In this document: positions 1-7,893 of the stretch, one piece after another
Position numbering within the stretch: position 1 is the first letter of the stretch
Layout: each line of letters begins with the position of its first letter
Assembly (NCBI GenBank): GCA_943370595.1
Contig: CALRRO020000015.1
Coordinates: 62,001 to 126,000, forward strand
DNA: 64,000 nucleotides
Source: Piscinibacter sp943370595
GTDB lineage: Bacteria > Pseudomonadota > Gammaproteobacteria > Burkholderiales > Burkholderiaceae_C
Direction: 5' to 3'
Notes under the pieces: model-generated
Seen by the model: only the letters and a program-made list of their open reading frames with translations
What the model was told of the DNA's origin: nothing
The model's database searches: none
Made by a program: the position numbers and the translations under genes

Positions 1-53
1 GGTGGTGCCCCCTGACACGAAGCCCCTCGGTCTCCTCTACCTAAGGACCCGCC

Positions 54-617
54 ATGGAAGCAAACAGCACTCTAGACCGGCCCCGCCGCGCTGCCAAGCG
101 GGGCATCCTCGCCCACTTCTTCGCCCTCGTGCTGGCGTTCGCAGCGCTCTTCGGCGCGAGCACGCCGGCCCGCGCAGTCGACGGCTGCAAGGTCCTGCTC
201 TGCCTCGCCGCCCCGAGCTGGCGCTCGATCCCCGAATGCGTGCCGAAGATCAACCAGTTGCACCGCGACCTGGCCCGCGGCAAGCCCTTCCCGGTCTGCT
301 CGATGGCCGGCGCCGGCAACTCGGCGAACAACACTTGGGCCAGCGCGCCTGGCTACTGCCCGCCGCAGTACACCCTTGTGTTCGAGGGCGAGAGCGGGCC
401 GATTTACTCCTGCGACTACGCCGGTGCTGTCACGGTGAACATCAACGGCGCGCCCTTCACGCGCACCTGGTGGAACATGGGTGGCGACACGGTGACGGAG
501 TTCACCCCGGCCGCGAAGGCACAGCTCGGCACCTGGGACACCAAGTTCGACGACGACTACGCCGCGTGGTTCGCCGCACTGCCGCCGCCAGCCCCGGTCG
601 CCGACTCTGGCTACTGA
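54..617 (+). CDS. Conserved conjugation-associated protein (unnamed family)
   Basis: A 187-aa protein whose N-terminus has a hydrophobic segment (about residues 19-40) ending in an Ala-rich ARA-type cleavage region, so it is probably exported. It is cysteine-rich (six or so Cys in the mature part), which fits a periplasmic fold with disulphides. I recognise it only as a protein often found just before the VirB1-like gene in integrative elements and plasmids of proteobacteria; no enzymatic function is assigned. It is followed 11 nt later by the transglycosylase gene and then the pilin gene, so it is probably part of the conjugation operon. A previous reading frame ends at position 15, so the operon extends to the left of the window. 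Confidence 0.65.
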   Translation: MEANSTLDRPRRAAKRGILAHFFALVLAFAALFGASTPARAVDGCKVLLCLAAPSWRSIPECVPKINQLHRDLARGKPFPVCSMAGAGNSANNTWASAPGYCPPQYTLVFEGESGPIYSCDYAGAVTVNINGAPFTRTWWNMGGDTVTEFTPAAKAQLGTWDTKFDDDYAAWFAALPPPAPVADSGY

Positions 618-628
618 GGCACCGAGCC

Positions 629-1123
629 GTGGATGCGTCCATCTTCCTCGCGCTGGCGCTGGCCTGTGCACCGCAGGTGCACGCCGATACGGCACGAGCT
701 CTGGTCAGTGTCGAGAGCGCCTTCAACCCATGGGCGATCGGCGTCGTCGGTGGTGCGCTCGTGCGCCAGCCCCGCCACCGCGCCGAGGCGCTGGCCACGG
801 CCAAGGCGCTACGGGATGCCGGCTGGAACTTCAGCGTCGGCCTCGGACAGATCAACGTCGGCAACTTCGAACAGCTCGGCCTGACCGTGGAATCCGCCTT
901 CGAGCCCTGCGCCAACCTGGCCGCGATGCAGACCGTGCTCGCCGAGTGCTTCGACCGCGCAAGCGGATCCGCGTCGAAGGCGGTCGATCAGGTCGCCCTG
1001 CGTCAGGCTCTGTCCTGCTACTACAGCGGCAACTTCGACACCGGCTTTCGCCACGGCTACGTGCGTAAGGTCGTGACCGCCGCACGTGCCGTTCCATCCG
1101 CCCAACCGAAGGAGAAGGTATGA
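629..1123 (+). CDS. virB1: VirB1-like lytic transglycosylase (T4SS)
   Basis: A 164-aa SLT-type lytic transglycosylase that would open peptidoglycan locally for assembly of a type IV secretion/conjugation apparatus. The catalytic Glu is residue 29 in the VESAF motif, followed by NPWAIGVVGG and, at about residues 71-76, GLGQIN, all typical of VirB1-family proteins. I chose the GTG at 629 because the open frame to its left is only the shadow of the preceding gene; this start gives a short hydrophobic leader and sits 11 nt after the previous stop. The stop overlaps the ATG of the pilin gene (ATGA). Function is known for the family; an active role here is doubtful because the rest of the T4SS is missing. 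Confidence 0.75.
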   Translation: MDASIFLALALACAPQVHADTARALVSVESAFNPWAIGVVGGALVRQPRHRAEALATAKALRDAGWNFSVGLGQINVGNFEQLGLTVESAFEPCANLAAMQTVLAECFDRASGSASKAVDQVALRQALSCYYSGNFDTGFRHGYVRKVVTAARAVPSAQPKEKV

Positions 1124-1311
1124 CAACCCTCGCATCGATCCGGCGCGCCGTGCCGGCCCTGGCTGCCGTCGTTCCGGGCCTGCTGTCCCAGGCAGCGCTC
1201 GCCCAGGGTTTCGACAAGATCAACACCACGGTCACGAACGTCAACACGATCCTGGTGACGATCTCGATCGCAGTGGTGACCATCGCGATCATCTGGGCCG
1301 GCTTCAAGATG
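1120..1311 (+). pseudogene. virB2: Truncated VirB2/TrbC-type pilin
   Basis: The first 64 codons encode the start of a conjugative pilin: a signal-peptide-like segment with an ALAQ cleavage region, then a first hydrophobic helix ending IIWAGFKM. The family normally continues with a loop and a second transmembrane helix. Here homology stops at 1311, and the open frame runs on into unrelated palindrome-rich DNA until 2208. No VirB3-VirB11 genes follow. The conjugation operon has therefore been cut at this point by a deletion or rearrangement, and the pilin is not expected to work. Confidence 0.7.
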
Positions 1312-1329
1312 GATCCTCTCGCTCGGACT

Positions 1330-1402
1330 TCCTCGCTCCCGCCCACGGGCGGGCGGGGGGTGGGCATGGCCCCTTCCCTCACGGGAAGGGGTTGGGGATG
1401 GG
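1330..1402. repeat. REP-like palindromic repeats
   Basis: Two consecutive short palindromes, each followed by a GGGGTGGG/GGGGATGGG-type tail. The first is a GCCC-ACGGGC element near 1340-1352. The second is an 8-bp inverted repeat CCCTTCCC/GGGAAGGG at 1371-1390. This hairpin plus G-rich tail is the usual shape of intergenic REP elements in GC-rich bacteria. They lie directly after the pilin truncation point. Confidence 0.45.
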
Positions 1403-1939
1403 TGGCGTTCTTCGCAGCCGAAGCAGTGAGCCGGTTTCCCGGCCCACCGCTTGAAGATCCCCCCACAAGTCCCCCTCGCAACTCGACGGGGGCGCGTGGG
1501 GGGAGCGCGGTGGGACGACTGGCGCACGGGCTGCCCCCTTCCCACGGGCGGCGCAGCGTCGCGGCCGATGTGCCAGCTCGCTTGGCGCAGCGGTTGCAGC
1601 GCAGCCGACCGGACGTTCACGAACAGCGGCGGCTCTGCGGCCGACGTGACATCAAGGGAGCCGAAGGCGAGCGACTGGCGCGGCGGTCGAGCCGCTGCGA
1701 GCACTTCACTGCACCCGGTCTTCAGCGGCCCGGCCACGGGCTTGGCGGGTGGCCGGGGTGGCGATCTGGCCGGCGCCGCACCGAGCGAAGCGCAGCGCAG
1801 CGACCTGCAAGGCGGTCAGTTCGCCAAGCAGGCCTCGTTCACGCGCAGCGTGAAGGAATCAGGGCCTGCGATCCCCGGGCACGGGACAGGGCCGCCGCGT
1901 GTCTCGGCCGGCTCCGCCGGCCTGACCGTGTTGCGTCAG

Positions 1940-2030
1940 GGATGGTAGCCCGTCAGGGGCGAGACGCCGGTACCCCGGTGGCTCGACGCGCAGCGCAACA
2001 GCCCGGCCCCGCGCAGCGGGGAGACGCCCA
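1940..2030 (+). other. Possible structured intergenic element
   Basis: Two G/C hairpins, CCCGTCAGGGGC and CCCCGCGCAGCGGGG, are each followed by the same word GAGACGCC. The repeated hairpin-plus-GAGACGCC pattern suggests an RNA or DNA structure rather than chance. I have an unverified recollection of a similar block in other integrative elements. Function unknown; it could be part of a transfer origin or a small RNA. Confidence 0.25.
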
Positions 2031-2241
2031 GGCCCACCGGGACCTTGCAGACCACGGCCCACCTGCCGACGACACCGACCCTCAGTCAACCAACTCAGGT
2101 TCGGCTTTGCCAACGCGGCAGGTGCTCCACGATGCCCCTGCAAGCGAGCCCCGACACCAGCATCACACTGCAACGCGCGGACGTCAGTTCGAGCCCCGCC
2201 TGGCATAACCTCCCTATCTTCAACACCCGCCACCCAACCCC

Positions 2242-3045
2242 ATGACCACCATCCTCGGCATCGACGCGGCGTGGACTGCCACGCAGCCGAGCGGCGTGGC
2301 TCTCGTCCAACGACAGGGAACGCGCTGGCGGTGCATCGACGCAGCCCCCAGCTACGCCTCGTTCATAGAACGGGCGGATGGCCTGCTGCCTGACTGGACC
2401 CGTACCGCCGTCGGCTCGGTTCCAGACCCTGCCCGGGTGCTGCAGGCAGCAACGCGGCTCGCTGGAGAACCACCGGCGCTCGTCACGCTCGACATGCCCG
2501 TGGCGACCGCGCAGATCCTTGGCCGACGTGCCGCCGATCGCGAGGTCTCGCGAACCTTCGGCGCGCAGTGGTGCTCGGCCCACTCGCCTGGACCAGTCCG
2601 GCCCGGCCCGCTCGGCGCCGAACTCTCCCGGCAGTTCACAGAGGCGGGCTACCCCATCGCGACGGCAACCACCCCGGCCAGCACACCTCACCGGCTCGTG
2701 GAGGTCTATCCACACCCTGCCCTGCTGGCGCTCCTGCAGCGTGACCGCAGGGTGCCCTACAAGGTCGGCAAGGCATCGAGCTACTGGAAGGGTGCACCGG
2801 TCGCCGACCGTATCGAAAGGCTGCTCACCGAATTCGCGGCCATCCTCGCCGGCCTGGCAACCCACATCGACGACATCGCGATCCCGCTCCCCGACGCAGC
2901 CGAGGTCCGGAGCCTGGCTGCGCTCAAGCCCCTCGAGGATGCAATCGATGCGCTGGTCTGCTGCTGGGTGGGCTGCGAGTACCTGGCCGGCAGGTGCCAC
3001 CCGCTCGGCGACGAGACCGCGGCCGTCTGGTGTCCCCGCGCATGA
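2242..3045 (+). CDS. DUF429 family protein
   Basis: A 267-aa protein beginning GIDAAWT, with an internal TLDMPVA strand and a C-terminal DAIDALVCC helix, the pattern of DUF429 proteins. That family is predicted to have an RNase H-like fold and is often described as a putative nuclease; no substrate is established. The three acidic residues visible in those motifs (D8, the Asp of TLDMP, and the Asp pair of DAIDA) are consistent with a metal site. It is followed 40 nt later by a CIA30 gene on the same strand, so both may be cargo of the island. Start chosen at the first ATG, directly after the non-coding block. Confidence 0.75.
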   Translation: MTTILGIDAAWTATQPSGVALVQRQGTRWRCIDAAPSYASFIERADGLLPDWTRTAVGSVPDPARVLQAATRLAGEPPALVTLDMPVATAQILGRRAADREVSRTFGAQWCSAHSPGPVRPGPLGAELSRQFTEAGYPIATATTPASTPHRLVEVYPHPALLALLQRDRRVPYKVGKASSYWKGAPVADRIERLLTEFAAILAGLATHIDDIAIPLPDAAEVRSLAALKPLEDAIDALVCCWVGCEYLAGRCHPLGDETAAVWCPRA

Positions 3046-3085
3046 CAATCCCGCCACGGAGGCACACCGAAGCCACTGCGCGACC

Positions 3086-3583
3086 ATGATTAACGTCTTG
3101 TTCGACTTCGCCGACCCGAACACAGCCGACGTCTGGCAGGCCATCGACGACCGTGTGATGGGCGGCGTCTCTCGCAGCAGGCTGCGAAGTGCCGCCAGCG
3201 GGCACGCCGTCTTCGAAGGCGAAGTCTCCCTGGAACGCAACGGCGGCTTCGCCTCCGTCCGATCCAGCCCCGGGGAACGAGGGCTTCTCGGCGCTGCGAC
3301 GTGCTTGATCGAAGTGCGAGGCGACCCCAAGCAGTTCAAGCTCAGCCTGCTCACCGACGACGGCTTCGACAGCCTGAACTACCAGGCCAGCTTCACACCT
3401 GCAGGCGGCACCTGGCAACGCCTCCACCTACCGCTGACCGAGTTCCGCGCCACTTTCCGCGGACGCGAGGTCCTCGAAGCACCGCCACTCGACTCGGCCC
3501 GCATCCGCCAGGTCGGCCTGATGATCGCCTCGCGCCAGGCGGGCCCCTTCTCGCTCGACATCCGACGGATGAGCCTCTGCTGA
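3086..3583 (+). CDS. CIA30 family protein
   Basis: A 165-aa protein matching the CIA30 (complex I intermediate-associated protein 30) fold. It opens with a short strand and DDRVMGGVS, which is characteristic, continues through an alternating beta-strand body, and ends near IRQVGLMIASRQAGPF. In eukaryotes CIA30 helps assemble respiratory complex I. In bacteria small stand-alone members are common and their role is unknown; the fold is a carbohydrate-binding-like jelly roll. No signal peptide is visible. The start is the ATG that opens the family homology; the longer frame upstream is the shadow of the DUF429 gene. It converges on the large minus-strand gene to its right. Confidence 0.75.
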   Translation: MINVLFDFADPNTADVWQAIDDRVMGGVSRSRLRSAASGHAVFEGEVSLERNGGFASVRSSPGERGLLGAATCLIEVRGDPKQFKLSLLTDDGFDSLNYQASFTPAGGTWQRLHLPLTEFRATFRGREVLEAPPLDSARIRQVGLMIASRQAGPFSLDIRRMSLC

Positions 3584-3640
3584 TGCGTGCCATTGTCGGA
3601 AGAGAGAAGAAGGCGCAGGTCCGACGTGCATTCGCATGGG

Positions 3641-5917
3641 TCACGCCGTAGGACCGGCTGCGCGCTCTTCCCACACAGCCTCGGTTTCGATCACTTCAAT
3701 GAAGCGCTCGACGCCAAAGCCCTCCGGGTACAGCGTCCAGGAGGAATGACGTGCCTCATCCTCAGTGAACCGGTCCGGGTCGTAGGTCCCTGAAAGCAAG
3801 CCCGCGGGATCGTTCAGGAGGTGACGGTCGTCGCGAAGCGCGATCAACACTTCCTCGATCGAAACCTTCAGAAAGCCGGAGAAGCGCTGGTGGTCGCACT
3901 CGATGCAGGTGTCGACGATCCAGCCATGCTGCTGATGCAGGGCCGGAAGCTCGGTCAAGCCGAGCGAAGAGCGGAACTCCAGATCCGATCCGATGGCCTG
4001 CGACACGGCGGCGAGCTTGCGCTGGAGCTGGCGACCCGCCTTCCGCAAGGTACTGCTTGCATGAAGCCAGGCTTCCTGCTGCGAACGGCGCATGAAGGTT
4101 GACTTCACCTCCAGGACGAAGAGGTGCTGGCCAAGCGTAGCGATCACGTCGACCTCGCCCGGATCGTCGTCGTCACGCGGCGGCTTCCAGTTCAGCAGGG
4201 TCGTGAAGCCGCGAGTTTCGAGCAACCGTGCCAGCGCAGCCTCGATGCGCTGCGTCTCTTCGCGGGCCTGACCACGCCGCGCGCCCAGCCGACGCAGGTT
4301 GTTGATCGCGGCGGTGCTGTTGTTCTGCAGGCCGACAATCCAAGGCAGTTGAACCAATGTCGAACCGAACTTCAGAACTGGCCGCTCGTAGAAGTGCGGT
4401 CGCAGACCCGGCGCGGCACCTTTGAACTGCGCTGACATCGCGACAAGGTCGTAGGTCCAGAAATCCAGGATCGCGGACGCCATGCTGGCATCGCCTTGCG
4501 GCTGCGCTGCCGTCACGGTCCACCCCGTGATGTTGGCCACCTTCGCATCGCGGCCGGACCAGGTCAGCGGCAGCCGGTTTTGCAAGCCTTCGCGCCAGCC
4601 GTCGAAGGCCAGCCGTTGCAACGCCCCGATCCAACCTGCCGTGGTCTCGAGACGTTTCGCGAACGCAGCCAGGAAGTCCGCCTGGAAGAACATCGACATC
4701 AGGTTCAGCGACAGCAGGGCCTGGAAGAGATCGACCCGTTCGCCGCCATCGGTCGTCACGGTGTCGGCCACACCGTACACCTCACGCAGACAAAGCTGCG
4801 CCTGCAATGCTCTAAGCCACGCCAGGCGGTAGGCATCCCCATTCTCCGGACGACCGATGGCCCACCGGCCAGGATCGGCGGCCACAGAGGCAACGAAGGC
4901 ATCCATCGCCCGATGAAGCCAGTAACCGTGCAGCCGCTCAAGCTTCCGCCCGCCTCGCTGCCAAGCCGTCCGCGCTCCAGGGTCGACCTCCACGATCTCC
5001 AGGTGATCACCCTGCCGCACGAAGCGAATGCTGTCGTCGTAGCTGAAGGCATTCGCAGACCTGTCGACAAACTCGTTCAACTCGATCTGGGCAGCCACCA
5101 ACTCGTGAAATGCACGCAACCGGCCAAAGGCTGCCTCGGCGATGCCATGGTTGCCCTCGAACAGGATGGGGCGAAGATGAGCGACCACCGATCGGCCGAC
5201 GTCATCGTCGGACAGCTTCAGGTCCGACGCCTCGGCGCCTTCCAGCTTCCACACCAGCAGATCGTTGATTGCGTCCCAGGCGACCTGATAAGCAGCGCTT
5301 GTAGCCGGCGAAAGTGTCCGGGTCTCGAAGTCCCTCGGAACCAACCGCTCGAAGGCGTAGAGGCTGGCGTAGACCAAGAGGTCGAATGCCGACAGGTCGG
5401 ACAGCAACGCCTTCTGCATGTGCAGGGCCGCCAGCCGGTGCCGATAGGCCAGGTCGAAGATCGTGAGCACGCGGCACAGTTCGATCACGTCCGCCTGTCC
5501 GATAGCGGCCTCGTCCAGTTCAGTGCGACGTGGCGAGTGCTGGTTCAAGACCAGCCCCGAGTACCTGACCGCACGGACCAGTGCAGCAGGCGCAACCCTC
5601 GCGACGCGAGACACCAGACCCGCAGCAGCAACCGGCTCCTGCCCGAGGTATCGCGCCAGCGCCAGCACCATCACCTCGGAGTTCCACGATTCCGACGGGC
5701 ACTCGATCACCGGCCGGCTGGACCAGAAGAGCCTGTCGCGCTCTCTCCTCGTGGTCCTCTTCTTTCGGAGCACCTGCGGCTTGCCGTCGAGGTAGGCTTC
5801 TGCCACCGACTCGACAGCCAACGGAGTCGACGAGCGGACCGACAAGCGGTCGAATAGCTCGTCGTAGTAGTTCCTCCCCGATGCTTCGCCCGGCGTCCCT
5901 GTCATGTTGTCGGCCAT
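3641..5917 (-). CDS. Large protein with C-terminal PD-(D/E)XK-like nuclease motif
   Basis: A 758-aa protein of a family I do not recognise. The first 550 or so residues are mostly helical and carry no known motif. Near the C-terminus, residues 587-607 read GEVDVIA, then a spacer and FVLEVKST: a beta-hairpin with D590, E603 and K605 spaced like a PD-(D/E)XK nuclease active site. An upstream conserved Glu would be needed to complete it and cannot be assigned with confidence. There is no signal peptide or membrane segment. It starts 63 bp downstream of rtcA on the same strand, so it may be transcribed with the RNA-repair operon, which makes an RNA- or DNA-directed nuclease role plausible but unproven. 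Confidence 0.6.
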   Translation of the reverse strand: MADNMTGTPGEASGRNYYDELFDRLSVRSSTPLAVESVAEAYLDGKPQVLRKKRTTRRERDRLFWSSRPVIECPSESWNSEVMVLALARYLGQEPVAAAGLVSRVARVAPAALVRAVRYSGLVLNQHSPRRTELDEAAIGQADVIELCRVLTIFDLAYRHRLAALHMQKALLSDLSAFDLLVYASLYAFERLVPRDFETRTLSPATSAAYQVAWDAINDLLVWKLEGAEASDLKLSDDDVGRSVVAHLRPILFEGNHGIAEAAFGRLRAFHELVAAQIELNEFVDRSANAFSYDDSIRFVRQGDHLEIVEVDPGARTAWQRGGRKLERLHGYWLHRAMDAFVASVAADPGRWAIGRPENGDAYRLAWLRALQAQLCLREVYGVADTVTTDGGERVDLFQALLSLNLMSMFFQADFLAAFAKRLETTAGWIGALQRLAFDGWREGLQNRLPLTWSGRDAKVANITGWTVTAAQPQGDASMASAILDFWTYDLVAMSAQFKGAAPGLRPHFYERPVLKFGSTLVQLPWIVGLQNNSTAAINNLRRLGARRGQAREETQRIEAALARLLETRGFTTLLNWKPPRDDDDPGEVDVIATLGQHLFVLEVKSTFMRRSQQEAWLHASSTLRKAGRQLQRKLAAVSQAIGSDLEFRSSLGLTELPALHQQHGWIVDTCIECDHQRFSGFLKVSIEEVLIALRDDRHLLNDPAGLLSGTYDPDRFTEDEARHSSWTLYPEGFGVERFIEVIETEAVWEERAAGPTA

Positions 5918-5980
5918 CCTAGCGCCCGCTCACCCCACCGCAGCCTTCCGCCGAGCGGCTACGACCAGAGCCTCGGTTCT

Positions 5981-7033
5981 TCACTGGCGCGCCAAGGCGA
6001 CGACCCGCACACACGAGCTGGCATCGCCCGCCGCAACATCGAACCTCACTGGCAGGAACTTTTCGATCACCCCGATGTTCGTCGTGGCATGTTCAGTCAA
6101 CTCGGTGCAGGTGAAAGACCCCGCGCCGCCTCGTTCCATGACGGCGAGTGCCAGCGGCAGCATCCACTGATCCGCCAGATGCTGGCCCAGCGCGCCTTCG
6201 CTCGCTTGGTAGGCCTTGACCTCCTTGACCAAGGCGGCCGCCACCTGCTCTGCACTCACGCCCTTCTCGCCGAAGACGGTGACGACTTCACTCACATTCG
6301 CATAGGCCATCGTGGCCAACAGCGCATTGCCAGGGCCCTCGTTTTGCCGCACCGCCGGCGTGCGCAGTTGCTCTCCCGACCAACCCAGCGCGCGCGCCAG
6401 TGCCGCGAGTTCACGGACCGCCACGGAACTCGGCAAGGCCGGCGCGAAGCACTCTGCGTACGCCTCCTGGACCGCACCGCGATCGGTCAGGTCGAAGGGC
6501 TGTAGACCGCCGGTAGTTGGCTGAACCACCGCTGAAACCTCGCCCCCGCCGGCCGGATAGAAGCCCAGCCGACGCAGTTTCAGGTCGAGACCCACACCGA
6601 GGCGCTGCAGCAAGGGTGCGAAGCTGCGCTCCAGGAAGTGAAACGGCGGCGCCATCGGGTTGTGCGTGCCGCCACTGAGTGCCACCCGGCTGGACTCAGC
6701 GCGCAGCATCAGCGCTGGCAGCACGGTTTGAAGCACGAGGGTGCAGCTGCCCGCCGTGCCGACATTGAAGGCATAGTCGCCGGCGCGCACCGGGCCGGGT
6801 TCGAAGACCAAGGTCTGCGAGCCGAGTTCCGCCCCTTCCACCTTCGCGCCGCAGACAGCCACGGCCGCCTGCACACAGGTCAGGTGCTGACGCATCAATC
6901 CAGGCTTCGGACGCTTCGCGCGGATGCGCTGGATCGCCATTGGCCGGCCCGTGCACATCGACAGCGCCAAGCCCGTGCGCAGGATCTGGCCACCGCCTTC
7001 GCCGGTCGAGCCATCGAGTTCAATCAGTTCCAT
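5981..7033 (-). CDS. rtcA: RNA 3'-terminal phosphate cyclase
   Basis: A 350-aa RtcA. It uses ATP to convert RNA 3'-phosphate ends to 2',3'-cyclic phosphates, via an enzyme-AMP intermediate on a conserved histidine. The N-terminal GEGGGQILRTGLALS signature is complete. The nucleophilic His is H315 in TEHATTNIG, about 36 residues from the C-terminus as in other family members. The family motifs SGGTHN and YPAGGGEV are also present. Start chosen at the ATG of MELIELDGS, which overlaps the end of the RlaP gene by 14 nt and matches the usual family start; the longer frame is an overlap shadow. It is the last recognised RNA-repair gene of the rsr-rtc operon. Confidence 0.95.
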   Translation of the reverse strand: MELIELDGSTGEGGGQILRTGLALSMCTGRPMAIQRIRAKRPKPGLMRQHLTCVQAAVAVCGAKVEGAELGSQTLVFEPGPVRAGDYAFNVGTAGSCTLVLQTVLPALMLRAESSRVALSGGTHNPMAPPFHFLERSFAPLLQRLGVGLDLKLRRLGFYPAGGGEVSAVVQPTTGGLQPFDLTDRGAVQEAYAECFAPALPSSVAVRELAALARALGWSGEQLRTPAVRQNEGPGNALLATMAYANVSEVVTVFGEKGVSAEQVAAALVKEVKAYQASEGALGQHLADQWMLPLALAVMERGGAGSFTCTELTEHATTNIGVIEKFLPVRFDVAAGDASSCVRVVALARQ

Positions 7034-7847
7034 TCTTCTCTCGTTCGTTCTTCTGGACCGTCTCGTACAGAAACGCGTCAAGCATCGAGGTCTCCGGTCG
7101 AGACGAGTCTGCGACCGTCTGTGCGCCAGCAGCCGCGAGCTCGCTCTCGATGAAGTCGTGGATGCCAACCCATCGCGGGCTGGTCGCGGCTTCACCGGCA
7201 CGCATCTTCACTTCGAGCAGTCGGTTGATCTCGTCGAGCAGCACACGATCGTCGAGCGTCGCCTCTGCCAATGCGGCAAAGCGCATCGGAGGCACGCCTT
7301 TCCCGTCGCGAATCCACCGAGCCGCCAACAGCGGCCGCAGCACGTAGAGGTACTTCTTGTAGCGAACCTCTTCCCCGCGCAGGTGCTCGCGGAAGTTCTT
7401 CTTCGCCATCGACACGTAGTGGTGGTAGCCACGCACGGCCGAGAAGCCGTCCTCCGCCAGCGCACGCAGGCGAGCCACCGTGTCGGCCTCTTCGCGATAG
7501 ACGATCGGTGAGCGCAGCCACTCCAGCAGTGTCGGATTCGACTGGCGCAGAAGCAGCAGCGTCTTGCGCAGGTCCCAGCCGTTCACGTCCAGGTCGCCGC
7601 TGATCGGCTGCTCGATCACGTCGCGGCCCGACTCCACTGTCAGGTACCAGGACAGGCGGTTCACGTAAATGAAGCGCACGTCGTAGTCGCTGTCCGGTGA
7701 GGCGAATCCCCAGCCCCGACTTCCGGATTCGCAGGCGAACAGCACCTTCACGGCGTGAGCGACCTCGAGTCGCTGCAGGCAGCCAAGGATCTGCTCCCGC
7801 ATCGCCGGGTCGATAGGGTGCGCACTGATCAGTGCTTCGTTGTTCAT
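7020..7847 (-). CDS. rlaP: RlaP-type nucleotidyltransferase (DNA polymerase beta superfamily)
   Basis: A 275-aa nucleotidyltransferase of the family named RNA repair pathway DNA polymerase beta. The active-site strand-loop reads GSRGWGF then DSDYD: the GS plus DxD signature of the pol-beta superfamily, with aspartates for two metal ions. Members are found in RNA-repair operons beside RtcB or Rnl ligases; the precise nucleotide transfer reaction is not established. The ATG at 7847 is preceded by a strong GGGAGGG ribosome site and removes 13 extra upstream codons. It lies 46 nt after rtcB and overlaps rtcA, so the three are clearly translated from one transcript. Confidence 0.85.
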   Translation of the reverse strand: MNNEALISAHPIDPAMREQILGCLQRLEVAHAVKVLFACESGSRGWGFASPDSDYDVRFIYVNRLSWYLTVESGRDVIEQPISGDLDVNGWDLRKTLLLLRQSNPTLLEWLRSPIVYREEADTVARLRALAEDGFSAVRGYHHYVSMAKKNFREHLRGEEVRYKKYLYVLRPLLAARWIRDGKGVPPMRFAALAEATLDDRVLLDEINRLLEVKMRAGEAATSPRWVGIHDFIESELAAAGAQTVADSSRPETSMLDAFLYETVQKNEREKNGTD

Positions 7848-7893
7848 GACTCCCTCCCATTGATCTTGAAACGGGGTGAGAGCCACCGAGCCC

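Larger units (their letters stand above)
1312..2241. other. Non-coding junction region with repeats
   Basis: About 930 bp with no credible gene. Several overlapping open frames exist on both strands but have low-complexity, Arg/Gly/Pro-rich translations typical of random GC-rich DNA. The left part holds REP-like palindromes, and the right part (about 1860-2050) resembles a GC-rich intergenic block that I associate with integrative elements. It separates the truncated conjugation operon from the DUF429 gene and is probably the scar of the deletion that removed the remaining transfer genes. Confidence 0.5.

Noticed and set aside
2..628. N-terminal extension of the transglycosylase frame to position 2
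   Set aside because: This part overlaps a well-supported gene (54-617) in another frame and has Arg/Pro/His-rich shadow composition.
4496..5857. 453-codon plus-strand open frame
   Set aside because: Antisense to the 758-aa nuclease-like gene; no motif, and it lies on the strand opposite to a coherent long gene.
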